Shown piece after piece: positions 52,396 to 60,784 of a DNA stretch of 64,000 nt. The notes below the pieces were generated by a model, which saw only the letters and a list, made by a program, of their open reading frames with translations, did not search any database and was not told the DNA's origin. Position 1 is the first letter of the stretch. The number at the start of each line of letters is the position of its first letter. The translations under genes were made by a program, and so were the position numbers. The stretch comes from Paenibacillus sp. V4I7 (GTDB lineage: Bacteria; Bacillota; Bacilli; Paenibacillales; NBRC-103111): the NCBI RefSeq assembly GCF_030817275.1, contig NZ_JAUSZD010000002.1, positions 2,480,001-2,544,000 of the forward strand. Direction: 5' to 3'.

Positions 52396-53379
52396 ATGGT
52401 TGATAACGCTCAACAAGGTAATTATGAAAAGGCAACTTTTGCTGGTGGATGTTTCTGGTGTATGGTTACACCATTTGAGGAACTGCCAGGTATTATATCC
52501 GTAGTGTCAGGTTACATTGGCGGTCACACAAGTAATCCGACTTACAAAGAAGTATGCTCGGAGACAACAGGACATGCAGAAGCCGTTCAAATTACATTTG
52601 ACCCTGAACTATATCCTTATGATAAATTGCTTGATACATTTTGGCGCCAGATTGATCCCACGGATGCAGGAGGTCAGTTCCATGACCGCGGATCGTCTTA
52701 CCGGACTGGCATTTTTGCCCATAGTGACCAGCAAAAAGAGAAAGCGGAAGCTTCCAAGCAAGCACTTCAGGATAGCGGTCGCTTCGATCGGCCTATCGTG
52801 ACGGAGATTGTTCGGATTGATGCTGAAGCCTTTTATCCTGGGGAAGATTATCATCAGGACTATCATCACAAAAATCCGCAGCATTACAAGGCCTACCGCA
52901 AAGGATCAGGACGTGATTCCTATATTGAGAAGTATTGGAACACAGCCAAGGATAAAGAAGAACGTAAGCAAAAATTAACACCGCTTCAATTTGAAGTAAC
53001 GCAAAATAATGGGACAGAGCGGCCATTTGAGAATGAGTTCTGGGACTCTCATGAGAAGGGTCTGTATGTGGACATCGTTTCGGGTGAGCCATTATTCAGC
53101 TCCTACGACAAATTTGATTCGGGCTGTGGCTGGCCTAGTTTCACGAAACCGGTATTCGAAGGTAGTGTGAAAGAGAAAGCTGATCATAGTCATTTCATGG
53201 TACGTACAGAGGTGCGAAGCCACGAGGCAGATTCCCATCTAGGTCACGTGTTTAATGATGGCCCAGGGCCAAATGGTCTCAGATACTGCATTAATTCAGC
53301 TGCGCTTCGGTTTATTCCGTTGGCAGATCTGGAAAAGGAAGGCTATGGCGCTTATCTTCGTTTTTTTGAGGAGAAGTAA
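52396..53379 (+). CDS. msrAB: Bifunctional methionine sulfoxide reductase MsrA-MsrB
   Basis: The 327-residue fusion has MsrA first (about 10-165; FAGGCFWCM with catalytic Cys19, [25 protein letters not shown]). MsrB follows (about 180-325; [35 protein letters not shown] with the catalytic Cys). It repairs both stereoisomers of oxidised methionine with thioredoxin. The zinc CxxC pairs of some MsrB proteins are absent. ATG 52396 follows AGAGGTG; the upstream in-frame part crosses the terminator and is not coding. Confidence 0.94.
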   Translation: MVDNAQQGNYEKATFAGGCFWCMVTPFEELPGIISVVSGYIGGHTSNPTYKEVCSETTGHAEAVQITFDPELYPYDKLLDTFWRQIDPTDAGGQFHDRGSSYRTGIFAHSDQQKEKAEASKQALQDSGRFDRPIVTEIVRIDAEAFYPGEDYHQDYHHKNPQHYKAYRKGSGRDSYIEKYWNTAKDKEERKQKLTPLQFEVTQNNGTERPFENEFWDSHEKGLYVDIVSGEPLFSSYDKFDSGCGWPSFTKPVFEGSVKEKADHSHFMVRTEVRSHEADSHLGHVFNDGPGPNGLRYCINSAALRFIPLADLEKEGYGAYLRFFEEK

Positions 53380-53403
53380 GACCTTTCAGGGGAGATTTAC
53401 AAA

Positions 53404-53446
53404 AAAGACGCTAATCAGGATCAAGATCCTGGCTAGCGTCTTTCTC
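53404..53446. terminator. Bidirectional terminator between msrAB and a reverse-strand gene
   Basis: AAGACGCTAATCAGGATC pairs with GATCCTGGCTAGCGTCTT with one mismatched region, with a T-run on each strand. Confidence 0.85.
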
Positions 53447-53448
53447 AT

Positions 53449-53670
53449 TTACGTGGATGTACGGTTAACTACATAGATAATCAGCGCAAGCACTCCAAGG
53501 GCAATAGCAGCTACATAGAAGAGCGTAAGTCGAGACCAATTGCCTTTGGTTTTGTTATCATATTCAGGATTGCCTTCTTTATTTGTTCGGGAGTGACCAA
53601 TGATCACTGTAAATAAGACGGCCGCTATTAAAATGACAGAAAAGATTAGATAATAAGCATTGCTTGGCAT
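53449..53670 (-). CDS. Small two-helix membrane protein, 73 aa
   Basis: Two hydrophobic helices (about 5-24 and 48-68) flank a polar loop HSRTNKEGNPEYDNKTKGNWSR. ATG 53670 is chosen as it follows a weak GAAAGCGG site; a longer in-frame start at 53709 would overlap the CDF gene end. The family is unknown. It lies 38 bases after the CDF transporter on the same strand and may be co-transcribed. Confidence 0.6.
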   Translation of the reverse strand: MPSNAYYLIFSVILIAAVLFTVIIGHSRTNKEGNPEYDNKTKGNWSRLTLFYVAAIALGVLALIIYVVNRTST

Positions 53671-53708
53671 CACATCACCGCTTTCTGTTATTTTCGTGTT
53701 GTTGAGCA

Positions 53709-54599
53709 TCATTCTTTGTACCAAGGGTTCAAATGGATAAGGACTTCATCTACGTCACCATGCTGTTCCATAATGGATTTCTTGATAGCACGGGAGATAT
53801 CATGACCTTGTTGGATCGTAAGCTCACCAGGAATCGCAACTCTGGCATCCACTAAAATGTAATGACCGTGTTCCCTTGCGCGAATACGATCAATTCGTTT
53901 TACCTGTGGAATCGCTTGGATTAACTGCGTATACTGGTGCAGCTTTTGTTGATCCACTGTTTTCTCCATCAGAACATCAAAGGCTTCCTTGCCCATTTCC
54001 ACAGCTAATTTCAAAACCAATAATGAAACGATAATTCCCGCCGCTGCATCTCCGTAGGATAACCAGTGAATGTTATAAGTTTTACCAACAAAGGCCATTC
54101 CAATTCCAATAACTGCCGCTAATGAGGCGTAAACGTCGGCCAAGTGATCCTTGGCTGTAGCAATCAGCCCCTTACTGTTCGTTCTGCTGCCAATCCGCAA
54201 CGTGTAAACATAGAGGGCGTATTTCCAAACCATAGAGACTGCTGCTGCAATAAAGGCAATTAAGCTTGGTTTTAGGGGGTCGTGGAAAAATGCGGCAGTC
54301 GAATGATAAGCAATATAAATGGCTGCTAGCGCAAGGATAAAAGCTACAAATCCAGAACCTAACACCTCAGCTTTGCCATGGCCATAGGGATGGTCTTCAT
54401 CGGCTGGAAGCTTGGAAATTTGCATCGCGCTAAGTGCTGCGATCGTAGCGATAATATCACCTGCGTTATGAACCCCATCAGCTAATAAAACCTCACTATG
54501 AAACAGCAATCCGATTACGATTTTCATTATGGTAAGTATGATGTTGCTGATTAGGGATATCCAAATCGCCCAAAAAGATGATTTGTTGTCGTTGTTCAT
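53709..54599 (-). CDS. Cation diffusion facilitator (CDF) metal exporter, 296 aa
   Basis: Six membrane helices carry the two metal-site motifs LLADGVHNAGD in helix 2 and AKDHLADV in helix 5. A basic-acidic HPYGHGKAEVLG loop follows helix 2, and the C-terminal cytoplasmic domain (about 205-290) starts EKTVDQQKLHQ and has IRAREHGHYILVDARVAIPGELT. CDF proteins export Zn, Mn, Fe or Co with proton exchange. GGAGGAGG lies 8-9 bases before ATG 54599. A terminator hairpin lies in its 5' leader. Confidence 0.88.
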   Translation of the reverse strand: MNNDNKSSFWAIWISLISNIILTIMKIVIGLLFHSEVLLADGVHNAGDIIATIAALSAMQISKLPADEDHPYGHGKAEVLGSGFVAFILALAAIYIAYHSTAAFFHDPLKPSLIAFIAAAVSMVWKYALYVYTLRIGSRTNSKGLIATAKDHLADVYASLAAVIGIGMAFVGKTYNIHWLSYGDAAAGIIVSLLVLKLAVEMGKEAFDVLMEKTVDQQKLHQYTQLIQAIPQVKRIDRIRAREHGHYILVDARVAIPGELTIQQGHDISRAIKKSIMEQHGDVDEVLIHLNPWYKE

Positions 54600-54634
54600 C
54601 AATGATGACCTCCTCCAGAAGTGTTTCCCCAAGG

Positions 54635-54667
54635 AAAAAAAATCCCTTGACCAAGGGTCAAGGGATT
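54635..54667 (-). terminator. Intrinsic-terminator-like hairpin in the CDF gene leader
   Basis: On the reverse strand a perfect 12-bp stem (AATCCCTTGACC with its complement) and 3-base loop is followed by eight T. It lies 36 bases upstream of the CDF start and downstream of a TATAAT-like box on that strand, so it should end or attenuate the leader transcript. Confidence 0.75.
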
Positions 54668-54835
54668 AGCTTCATTTTTATATGGGAATCTAGCAAATTA
54701 TAATAGGACATGTTCAACACTTCACTTTACACAAATATCTTTGTATAATACCACACATAGCAGTAATTAACAAACCATGTTTCCGTCACCTATACGGGGG
54801 TAGAGAAAAGATGGAAGGGGAGCAGAAATAATTCT

Positions 54836-55477
54836 ATGTTAAAGCCTTGGATGATTGAAATAGAACACCAATTGCTCCCGAATTTGGAGCTTTACAGTAA
54901 GCAACCTTACGATCCAATTATTGTCCACTATATACCTAAGCCATGGAAGATAGTTGGTTCAGGTAATTATGCAGCAGTACTTGCGCATCCGAATTACCCT
55001 GAGGTCGTCGTTAAAGTGTATGCACCAGGCAGACCAGGGATTGAGGAGGAAAAGGAAGTATACAGACGTCTAGGGAAACATCCCGCATTTTCAGAATGCT
55101 TGCATGCAGGGGATAATTATTTGGTATTGCGCCGTTTGACTGGAGTTACTTTATACAAATGCTTACATCGAGGGCTTCCAATTCCACGGCAAGTTATTAC
55201 AGACATAGATGAAGCACTCGCTTACGCAGTTAGCAGGGGCCTAAATCCACATGACGTACATGGGAAAAATGTGATGATGAAGGATGGCAGAGGATTAGTA
55301 GTCGACGTATCTGACTTTATGAAAAGCGAATATTGTCCCATGTGGGACGATCTCAAAAATGCCTATGATCGTTTCTATTATCCGTGGGTACGGAAAATGC
55401 CCATTCCCGGCTTTGCTTTGAATGTTGTTCGGAGAAGCTATCGCAAATGGAAGAAATACCGCAGAAAGAGCAAATGA
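54836..55477 (+). CDS. Protein-kinase-like protein, 213 aa
   Basis: Kinase elements are recognisable: a nucleotide loop IVGSGNYAAVLA near residue 42, Lys in EVVVKVYAPG near 59, the catalytic-loop-like LNPHDVHGKNVMM near 140, and the Mg loop VVDVSDF near 155. The C-terminal end is a basic helix. It is shorter than most kinases and resembles the Rio/lipopolysaccharide-kinase-like group. GGGGAG lies 13 bases before ATG 54836. It is followed 31 bases later by the HPr-like gene. The substrate is unknown. Confidence 0.75.
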   Translation: MLKPWMIEIEHQLLPNLELYSKQPYDPIIVHYIPKPWKIVGSGNYAAVLAHPNYPEVVVKVYAPGRPGIEEEKEVYRRLGKHPAFSECLHAGDNYLVLRRLTGVTLYKCLHRGLPIPRQVITDIDEALAYAVSRGLNPHDVHGKNVMMKDGRGLVVDVSDFMKSEYCPMWDDLKNAYDRFYYPWVRKMPIPGFALNVVRRSYRKWKKYRRKSK

Positions 55478-55508
55478 ACCGAAATTTATAGAAAAGGAAG
55501 GTTTGGTT

Positions 55509-55778
55509 ATGAGAGTACATGAATTTGAGATCCATTCCGATTTACAACGGGGCGATTTATCAATCATCTCTGCAAAGTCTTCTCATTTTATTTCGGACAT
55601 TACGATAGATTTTGAGCTTGATCAAAAACACCACATTGTGGATGTGAAAAGCCTACTAGGCATGCTTCTAGTCCCGATCAAAGCTGGAACTACACTTCGT
55701 TTGCTCACCAAAGGCAAAGATGAGGAAGAGGCCATGCACTTTATGTTTGATTTGTTTGAGCCATACCGAGGGGATTAA
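55509..55778 (+). CDS. HPr-like protein lacking the phosphotransferase His, 89 aa
   Basis: The HPr fold is recognisable by SSHFISDITIDFELD, VDVKSLLGMLLVPIKAGTTLRLLTKGKDEEEAMHFMFDLF. The stretch that in HPr is GIHARPA is replaced by LQRGDLS, so the His15 of PEP phosphotransfer is gone, while a Ser in the regulatory position (Ser48 in VKSLLGM, equal to HPr Ser46) is kept. This mirrors Crh, which acts in carbon catabolite repression. ATG 55509 follows AAGGAAGG. It may share a transcript with the kinase-like gene. Confidence 0.75.
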   Translation: MRVHEFEIHSDLQRGDLSIISAKSSHFISDITIDFELDQKHHIVDVKSLLGMLLVPIKAGTTLRLLTKGKDEEEAMHFMFDLFEPYRGD

Positions 55779-55907
55779 TTACTCACCACAATATTTGACC
55801 CTATTCTCACAAGATTGGATAGAGAATGTCCCTAAGAAAAGGGATAAAATAAAGAGTAACAAAGCGGATATACGCAATTTAGGGATGATATTGGAGGAAT
55901 GTACGAG

Positions 55908-56942
55908 ATGAGTAAGTATCACATCGTGGTCGTAGGATGCGGCAGCATGGCAAATGTATGGGTCGAGTATATGTTAAAACGTGAGGATAGCGACATTGTC
56001 GCGCTTGTTGATATTAAGACGGAATTCGCACAAGCCATGGCTGACCGCCATGGTCTTACCTGCGGCGTCTATAACAATCTGGAGCAAGCTATTCAGGATA
56101 GCGGTGCTAATCTGGTGCTGGACATCACGATTCCGTCCAGCCATTTCCAGGTGTGCGGCACAGCACTCCGGCAAGGATGTGACGTCTTCGGTGAGAAACC
56201 GATGGCCGCCACGATGGCGGAAGCGCGGGAGCTCGTGCAGCTGGCGGAGCGGACGGGAAGATCCTTCTCCGTCATGCAGAACCGCCGCTACGACGCGAAC
56301 ATCCGCGCACTGCGGGAGATCATTAACGCGGGCACGATCGGCCGCGTGGGTTATGTCGGCGCTGATTTTTTCTTGGGGCCGCATTTTGGGGGCTTTCGCG
56401 AAGCGATGGAAAGCCCGCTCATTCTAGACATGGCGATCCATACCTTCGATCAGGCTCGGTTTATTACTGGGGCAGACCCCGTTTCGGTGTACTGCCAGGA
56501 ATTCAACCCGCCCGGCTCGTGGTACGCCGGGAATGCCTCTGCTATCTGCATCTATGAGATGTCAGACGGCACTGTGTTCTGTTACCGCGGCTCCTGGTGC
56601 GCGGAAGGGGCGCCGACCTCTTGGGAGGCGGCTTGGCGTGTGACCGGCGAGCAGGGCACCGCTCTGTGGGACGGTAGCGGCGCACCGTACGCCGAGATCG
56701 TCGCCGGCGGCGATCAAGCCGGCAAGTTCATCCGCGACTACACGAAAGTGGACGCGGATGTGAACTGGCCCGGCCACAGCGGCCACGCCGGCTGTCTGGA
56801 CGAGATGTTCGTTGCGTTGGAAGAAGGCCGCCTCGCGGAGACAGACTGCCGCGACAATATCAAGAGCATGGCGATGGTTCTTGGCGCCCTCGAAAGCGCG
56901 AAGCTTGGCCAGAAGGTTGATCTGAGGAACTACTGGAACTAG
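55908..56942 (+). CDS. Gfo/Idh/MocA family oxidoreductase, 344 aa
   Basis: The Rossmann start is HIVVVGCGSMANVWVEYM, DVFGEKPMAATMAEARELV holds the catalytic Lys, and ILDMAIHTFDQARFITGADP is the substrate-side motif. It probably acts on a sugar or inositol derivative with NAD(P). GGAGG lies 11 bases before ATG 55908. The middle (about 56110-56900) is much richer in G and C than the ends of the gene and the neighbours. Confidence 0.88.
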   Translation: MSKYHIVVVGCGSMANVWVEYMLKREDSDIVALVDIKTEFAQAMADRHGLTCGVYNNLEQAIQDSGANLVLDITIPSSHFQVCGTALRQGCDVFGEKPMAATMAEARELVQLAERTGRSFSVMQNRRYDANIRALREIINAGTIGRVGYVGADFFLGPHFGGFREAMESPLILDMAIHTFDQARFITGADPVSVYCQEFNPPGSWYAGNASAICIYEMSDGTVFCYRGSWCAEGAPTSWEAAWRVTGEQGTALWDGSGAPYAEIVAGGDQAGKFIRDYTKVDADVNWPGHSGHAGCLDEMFVALEEGRLAETDCRDNIKSMAMVLGALESAKLGQKVDLRNYWN

Positions 56943-56952
56943 AACGTTCGCG

Positions 56953-57025
56953 TGCTGCCGCCGCCAGGTGCCAAGGGTAACTTGTTGATTTATTGATGTC
57001 TATGTTTCCCCTGGCTACGGCAGCA
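56953..57025 (+). repeat. 73-nt imperfect inverted repeat after the oxidoreductase gene
   Basis: TGCTGCC and GCCAGG near the left end pair with CCTGGC and GGCAGCA on the right, with GGGTAAC/GTTTCCC further in. No T-run follows. It may be an RNA stem or a small inverted-repeat element. Nothing else is seen in the 56943-57169 interval. Confidence 0.5.
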
Positions 57026-57169
57026 GTTACTCTGGCGATGATAGGATAGTCACCACTTCGCTCAACTCCTGGGGCCAAGATGTACATCAAAATTCCGCTT
57101 TTTAAGCAGATATGGACCAAATGCTTCAAATTAGCTGTACTTTTTGCAGCACTATCGTGCAAAAAATCA

Positions 57170-57209
57170 AAGAAGAGGTTAAACAGAAAGCTCTGTTTAA
57201 CCTCTTCTT
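57170..57209. terminator. Terminator between convergent genes
   Basis: AAGAAGAGGTTAAACAGA pairs perfectly over 18 bases with its complement around a 4-base loop. The T-rich side is best on the reverse strand, serving the YitT gene. Confidence 0.85.
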
Positions 57210-57220
57210 GCCATTTCCTT

Positions 57221-58117
57221 TTAATGAATATCTTTCTTTTTAAATCTGCCGCCTTTTACATCATGGATATTGCCTATGGCGAGGAAAGCTTTGGGATCCA
57301 ATTCGTCTAAGATGGATTTCAGCTTGGCTTCTTCTAGACGAGTGATGACGCTGAATATCACTTTTTTTTCATCCCCTGTAAATGCGCCTTCGCCCTTCAG
57401 GTAGGTCACGCCACGGCCAAGTCGGAACGTTATGGTTTCCCCGATTTTTTCGGATTCATCGCTGATAATCCATACGGCTTTGGATTGATCCAGGCCTTCG
57501 ATGGTGATATCAATCATTTTGAAGGCAATGTAATACGCAATGAGCGAGTACATCGCATGATCCCAACCAAACACGAAACCTGCGCTGGCGAGAATAAAAA
57601 AGTTGAAAAACATCACGATTTCGCCGACCGAGAATGGCGACTTTTTACTAAATACAATGGCTACAATTTCTGTTCCATCGAGCGAACCGCCCGAGCGAAT
57701 GACTAATCCTACACCGATACCAAGTATGATTCCACCGAAAACTGCGGCTAGCAAGGGATCTATGGTTATTGCTTCTACCGGATGAAGTAGGGTAGTTCCA
57801 ATAGACATAAGGACAACGGAGAACAATGTCGATAAGGCAAACGTTTTGCCGATTTGCTTATACCCTAGAAGTAAGAAAGGTAAATTCAATAGAACGAGAA
57901 ATATACCGATTGGTATGTTAGTCAAATGAGAGACGATAATTGAAATCCCTACTACGCCGCCATCGATAATATTGTTGGGGACTAAGAAAATTTCCAAACC
58001 AACAGAAAATAAGGCAGATCCAATGATCATAAATAATACTCTACGCAAAAATTTAAAGCGCGTTAGTTTTTGATGTTGGGAGCGTGCTTGTTGTGCTCCT
58101 GCCGATAAGTTTGACAT
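57221..58117 (-). CDS. YitT family membrane protein, 298 aa
   Basis: Five or six membrane helices (GLEIFLVPNNIIDGGVVGISI, LGIGVGLVIRSGGSLDGTEIVAI) are followed by a cytoplasmic DUF2179 domain (ETITFRLGRGVTYLKGEGAFTGDEKKVIFSVI, about 225-290). The family is common in Bacillota; the transported substrate is not established. ATG 58117 follows AGAGGAA; the in-frame ATG at 58144 has none. Confidence 0.88.
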   Translation of the reverse strand: MSNLSAGAQQARSQHQKLTRFKFLRRVLFMIIGSALFSVGLEIFLVPNNIIDGGVVGISIIVSHLTNIPIGIFLVLLNLPFLLLGYKQIGKTFALSTLFSVVLMSIGTTLLHPVEAITIDPLLAAVFGGIILGIGVGLVIRSGGSLDGTEIVAIVFSKKSPFSVGEIVMFFNFFILASAGFVFGWDHAMYSLIAYYIAFKMIDITIEGLDQSKAVWIISDESEKIGETITFRLGRGVTYLKGEGAFTGDEKKVIFSVITRLEEAKLKSILDELDPKAFLAIGNIHDVKGGRFKKKDIH

Positions 58118-58526
58118 GAAGGGTTCCTCTTTTCCACATTTCATTCAGTTGGGTTCTAATGAAAAATGAAGGAATGAGGCCCGTGTAACCCGATGTGAAT
58201 TTGAGAAAAGCTAATAAGATACTTTTCAATTTCTTCCATATTTTAGATAATATAAAAATAATAAAAACAACAAATACGGTCATCTCATAATCTTTGTCAT
58301 AATCTTCGTGTCTCTGAATCTTGTCTTCGTGAGCTTGTATAGATTCTCTGGTAGGCGGATGTGCTTGAACGGTTAAGACATGAGTCGTATTAGATAGAAC
58401 GAGTATATCGGTATCAGTAGAATAGTGGTGTGAAATTGGCGGTGTCAAAGGAAATACGAACAGCCCAAGAATGATCCAGACCAATATCGTCCATTGCCAT
58501 TTATGTTTAAAATGATGCAGGAGCAT
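58053..58526 (-). CDS. Possible membrane protein of unknown function, overlapping the YitT start
   Basis: The frame has two hydrophobic segments (WTILVWIILGLFVFPL and MTVFVVFIIFILSKIWKKLKSILLAFL) and a polar His/Asp-rich stretch between. GGAGG lies close to ATG 58526. It ends 65 bases inside the YitT gene in another frame, which is unusual; the last 20 residues look unstructured. It may be real with a shifted end, or a degraded gene. The family is unknown. Confidence 0.4.
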   Translation of the reverse strand: MLLHHFKHKWQWTILVWIILGLFVFPLTPPISHHYSTDTDILVLSNTTHVLTVQAHPPTRESIQAHEDKIQRHEDYDKDYEMTVFVVFIIFILSKIWKKLKSILLAFLKFTSGYTGLIPSFFIRTQLNEMWKRGTLHVKLIGRSTTSTLPTSKTNAL

Positions 58527-58715
58527 TTCCTCCAATCCTGATTTGCAACCAAATTTGCTTGAATTGTAGCACTTCAGTCCCACTGAGTCAAACCTGAAAG
58601 CGGTATCTTTTTATATTTTCAAATCATGATCAGCATGATAAGATTGGCGTGTATTTTGGAAGTCAGTTTTGTAAGCGCATTCAAATATTTCCCTTCTCAA
58701 AACTCCTTCTAAAGC

Positions 58716-58746
58716 TTGACCTTAACCTAAGGTTAAGGTTTATTCT
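58716..58746 (+). promoter_or_regulatory. MerR-type promoter with 19-base spacer
   Basis: TTGACC (58716-58721) and TATTCT (58741-58746) are separated by exactly 19 bases. The spacer is filled by the palindrome ACCTTAACCT-A-AGGTTAAGGT (58719-58739). This is the classic layout for activation by a MerR-family regulator. No merR-type gene lies in the window. Confidence 0.8.
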
Positions 58747-58772
58747 TAGAAAAATTGGAAGGAGGAATGAGT

Positions 58773-59468
58773 ATGTCTCGAGATTATAACATTTATCAAG
58801 ATAACGCAGAAACATATGATCTATTAATTAGTAAGCAACCCAATTTAGCAGAGGTGATTCATGAGATAAGGCCTTACGAGCATTTAGATGTGGTGGACTT
58901 AGGGGCAGGGACAGGAAGGCTTTCCATGTTTCTGGCCGCAGAAGCCAATTCGCTTTGGTGTGTGGATAGTTCCAAGGCCATGCTGAATGTGTTAGAAAAA
59001 AAGTTAACTACCTTATCTTCTAATAGTAACTGGCGAACGATTGTTTCCGACCATAGAGATCTGCCAATTGAGGACGCTAGTAAGGATCTCGTCGTAGCAG
59101 GGTGGAGCTTATGTTATCTTGCTACCCCGAATAATGTGGATTGGGAGAATAATTTGAAACAAATGATGTCTGAAATTAGACGCATTCTTAGACCAGAGGG
59201 TACGGTGATCATTCTGGAGACTTTGGGAACGGGGTTTGCGGAACCGACGAGATATGATTATTTGGCTCCCTATTATCATTTGTTAGAAACCGAATATGGA
59301 TTTGAACACACCACGCTATCCACCGATTATAAGTTCAAAGATGTGAATGAGGCTGTACAGTTAACCTCGTATTTCTTTGGAGAGGATTTTGGCAATCAAG
59401 TAAGGGCAAATAATTGGGATGTGGTACCTGAGTACGCAGGCATTTGGTATAAGCATTTCAATTATTAG
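58773..59468 (+). CDS. Class I SAM-dependent methyltransferase, 231 aa
   Basis: Motif I is LDVVDLGAGTGRLSMFLA near residue 43, then CVDSSKAMLNVL, and EIRRILRPEGTVIILETLGTG in the fourth strand. ATG 58773 follows AAGGAGG by 7 bases; TTG 58755 and ATG 58767 lie before or too close to it. The promoter is of the MerR-activated type, so the gene is probably induced by a chemical or oxidative stress signal. The acceptor is unknown. Confidence 0.85.
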   Translation: MSRDYNIYQDNAETYDLLISKQPNLAEVIHEIRPYEHLDVVDLGAGTGRLSMFLAAEANSLWCVDSSKAMLNVLEKKLTTLSSNSNWRTIVSDHRDLPIEDASKDLVVAGWSLCYLATPNNVDWENNLKQMMSEIRRILRPEGTVIILETLGTGFAEPTRYDYLAPYYHLLETEYGFEHTTLSTDYKFKDVNEAVQLTSYFFGEDFGNQVRANNWDVVPEYAGIWYKHFNY

Positions 59469-59546
59469 CACCAAATATTGTTGTAATAACTGATAGTAGA
59501 CAATTCTTTGAGGATCTATAGTGTTAATGAATAAGAAGCAATTGTA

Positions 59547-59570
59547 GGGGGCTATTTGGCTCCCTTTTTT
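59547..59570 (+). terminator. Intrinsic terminator after the methyltransferase
   Basis: GGGGGC pairs with GCTCCC around a 6-base loop, followed by six T. Confidence 0.75.
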
Positions 59571-59673
59571 GCTTAACAATTTACAATACAAAGGGCAATT
59601 TGTTAAAATTAGTTATTCGTTAGTGGGATTTGAAGGAATTATGATAAGGATATGCGAATCAAGGGGGATCATT

Positions 59674-60105
59674 TTGAGAACACCTATTTTATATGGCTCC
59701 GTACACGTGTTATTTTATAGAAACGAAGAGGTTTTATTATTGAAAAGACAAAATACCGGGTTTCAAGACGGCAATTGGAGCGTTGTTGCAGGCAGGATGG
59801 ATGGCGGCGAAGAGGTCATCGCAGCCGCAATAAGAGAAGCGGAAGAAGAAGCTGGGGTTGTCATCAAGCCCACAGATATTGAAATCATCGGTGTCATGCA
59901 TCGCAAAAATACGACGTCGGAATGGGTGGACTTCTTTTTAAACGTACATAGCTGGCAGGGTGAGATTACGAATAAAGAGCCAGAGAAGTGCGAGCAATTG
60001 AAGTGGTTTCATAAGAAGGAGCTTCCAGATAATATGGTTAACTATATACGGCTTGCCTTAGATAAGAAACAACAGGGACTCTGGTTTGAAAGTATAGGAT
60101 GGTGA
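59674..60105 (+). CDS. NUDIX hydrolase, 143 aa
   Basis: The Nudix box is GRMDGGEEVIAAAIREAEEEAGV, with the full GX5EX7REXXEEXG pattern, near residue 38. TTG 59674 is chosen because AAGGGGG lies 7 bases upstream; earlier in-frame ATG codons have no ribosome site. It hydrolyses a nucleoside-diphosphate-type compound; the substrate is unknown. The next gene starts 4 bases after its stop, so they are co-transcribed. Confidence 0.88.
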   Translation: MRTPILYGSVHVLFYRNEEVLLLKRQNTGFQDGNWSVVAGRMDGGEEVIAAAIREAEEEAGVVIKPTDIEIIGVMHRKNTTSEWVDFFLNVHSWQGEITNKEPEKCEQLKWFHKKELPDNMVNYIRLALDKKQQGLWFESIGW

Positions 60106-60109
60106 ATAT

Positions 60110-60628
60110 ATGAGTAGTGATAAAATCGACATCAGAAACATCCGGGTAGAAGAAGCCAAGAGTTATTGGGTGCTGCGGCTTGAGGCACTGCAAAAACACC
60201 CTGATGCGTTCGGTGCTGCATATGAAGAATCGGTCTTGCTGTCAATGGAAGAAGTGGAGAAACGAATTGGTCAAGACAGCGGTAATTATATATTGGGTGC
60301 TTTTACAGCTGAAGGTCAGCTTATCGGTACAGCAGGATTTAAACGAGAGCAAAGTCTAAAGCTGAAACATAAAGCCTTTATTTGGGGTGTATACGTATCA
60401 GAGAACTACCGCGGGCAGGGGATTGCGAAGCAATTAATGGTAGAAGTGATCCGTAGAGGGAAACAACTAGAAGGTTTGAAACAAGTGACACTTTGTGTGG
60501 TAACCACGAACGGAGCAGCTATTGACCTCTACCGGAAATTAGGCTTTGAGTCCTATGGTGTTGAACGTAATGCTTTGGAATATGAGGGTCAGAGCTATGA
60601 TGAGGAAATGATGGTTTACATGTATTAG
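60110..60628 (+). CDS. GNAT family N-acetyltransferase, 172 aa
   Basis: The acetyl-CoA loop is YVSENYRGQGIAKQLMVEVIR near residue 104, with the typical R/Q-x-x-G-x-A pattern, and the last strand VTLCVVTTNGAAIDLYRKLGFESYG is also typical. The acceptor is unknown. It follows the NUDIX gene by 4 bases. The start is ATG 60110. Confidence 0.9.
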   Translation: MSSDKIDIRNIRVEEAKSYWVLRLEALQKHPDAFGAAYEESVLLSMEEVEKRIGQDSGNYILGAFTAEGQLIGTAGFKREQSLKLKHKAFIWGVYVSENYRGQGIAKQLMVEVIRRGKQLEGLKQVTLCVVTTNGAAIDLYRKLGFESYGVERNALEYEGQSYDEEMMVYMY

Positions 60629-60685
60629 GAGCAATCGTTTAAAACGATGTATTTAGAATGGATAATATCGATTATGCAACCAGGA

Positions 60686-60711
60686 GAGCTGCCTTTGTGC
60701 GGCTCTTTTTT
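60686..60711 (+). terminator. Intrinsic terminator after the GNAT gene
   Basis: GAGCTGC pairs with GCGGCTC (one G-U) around a 6-base loop, followed by six T. Confidence 0.8.
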
Positions 60712-60784
60712 GCACCCATTTGGACCAGGTGAACTCTGACTGCATACTGTGTAAAAGAGGATCCTATTAGACGAAGGTGATGAC

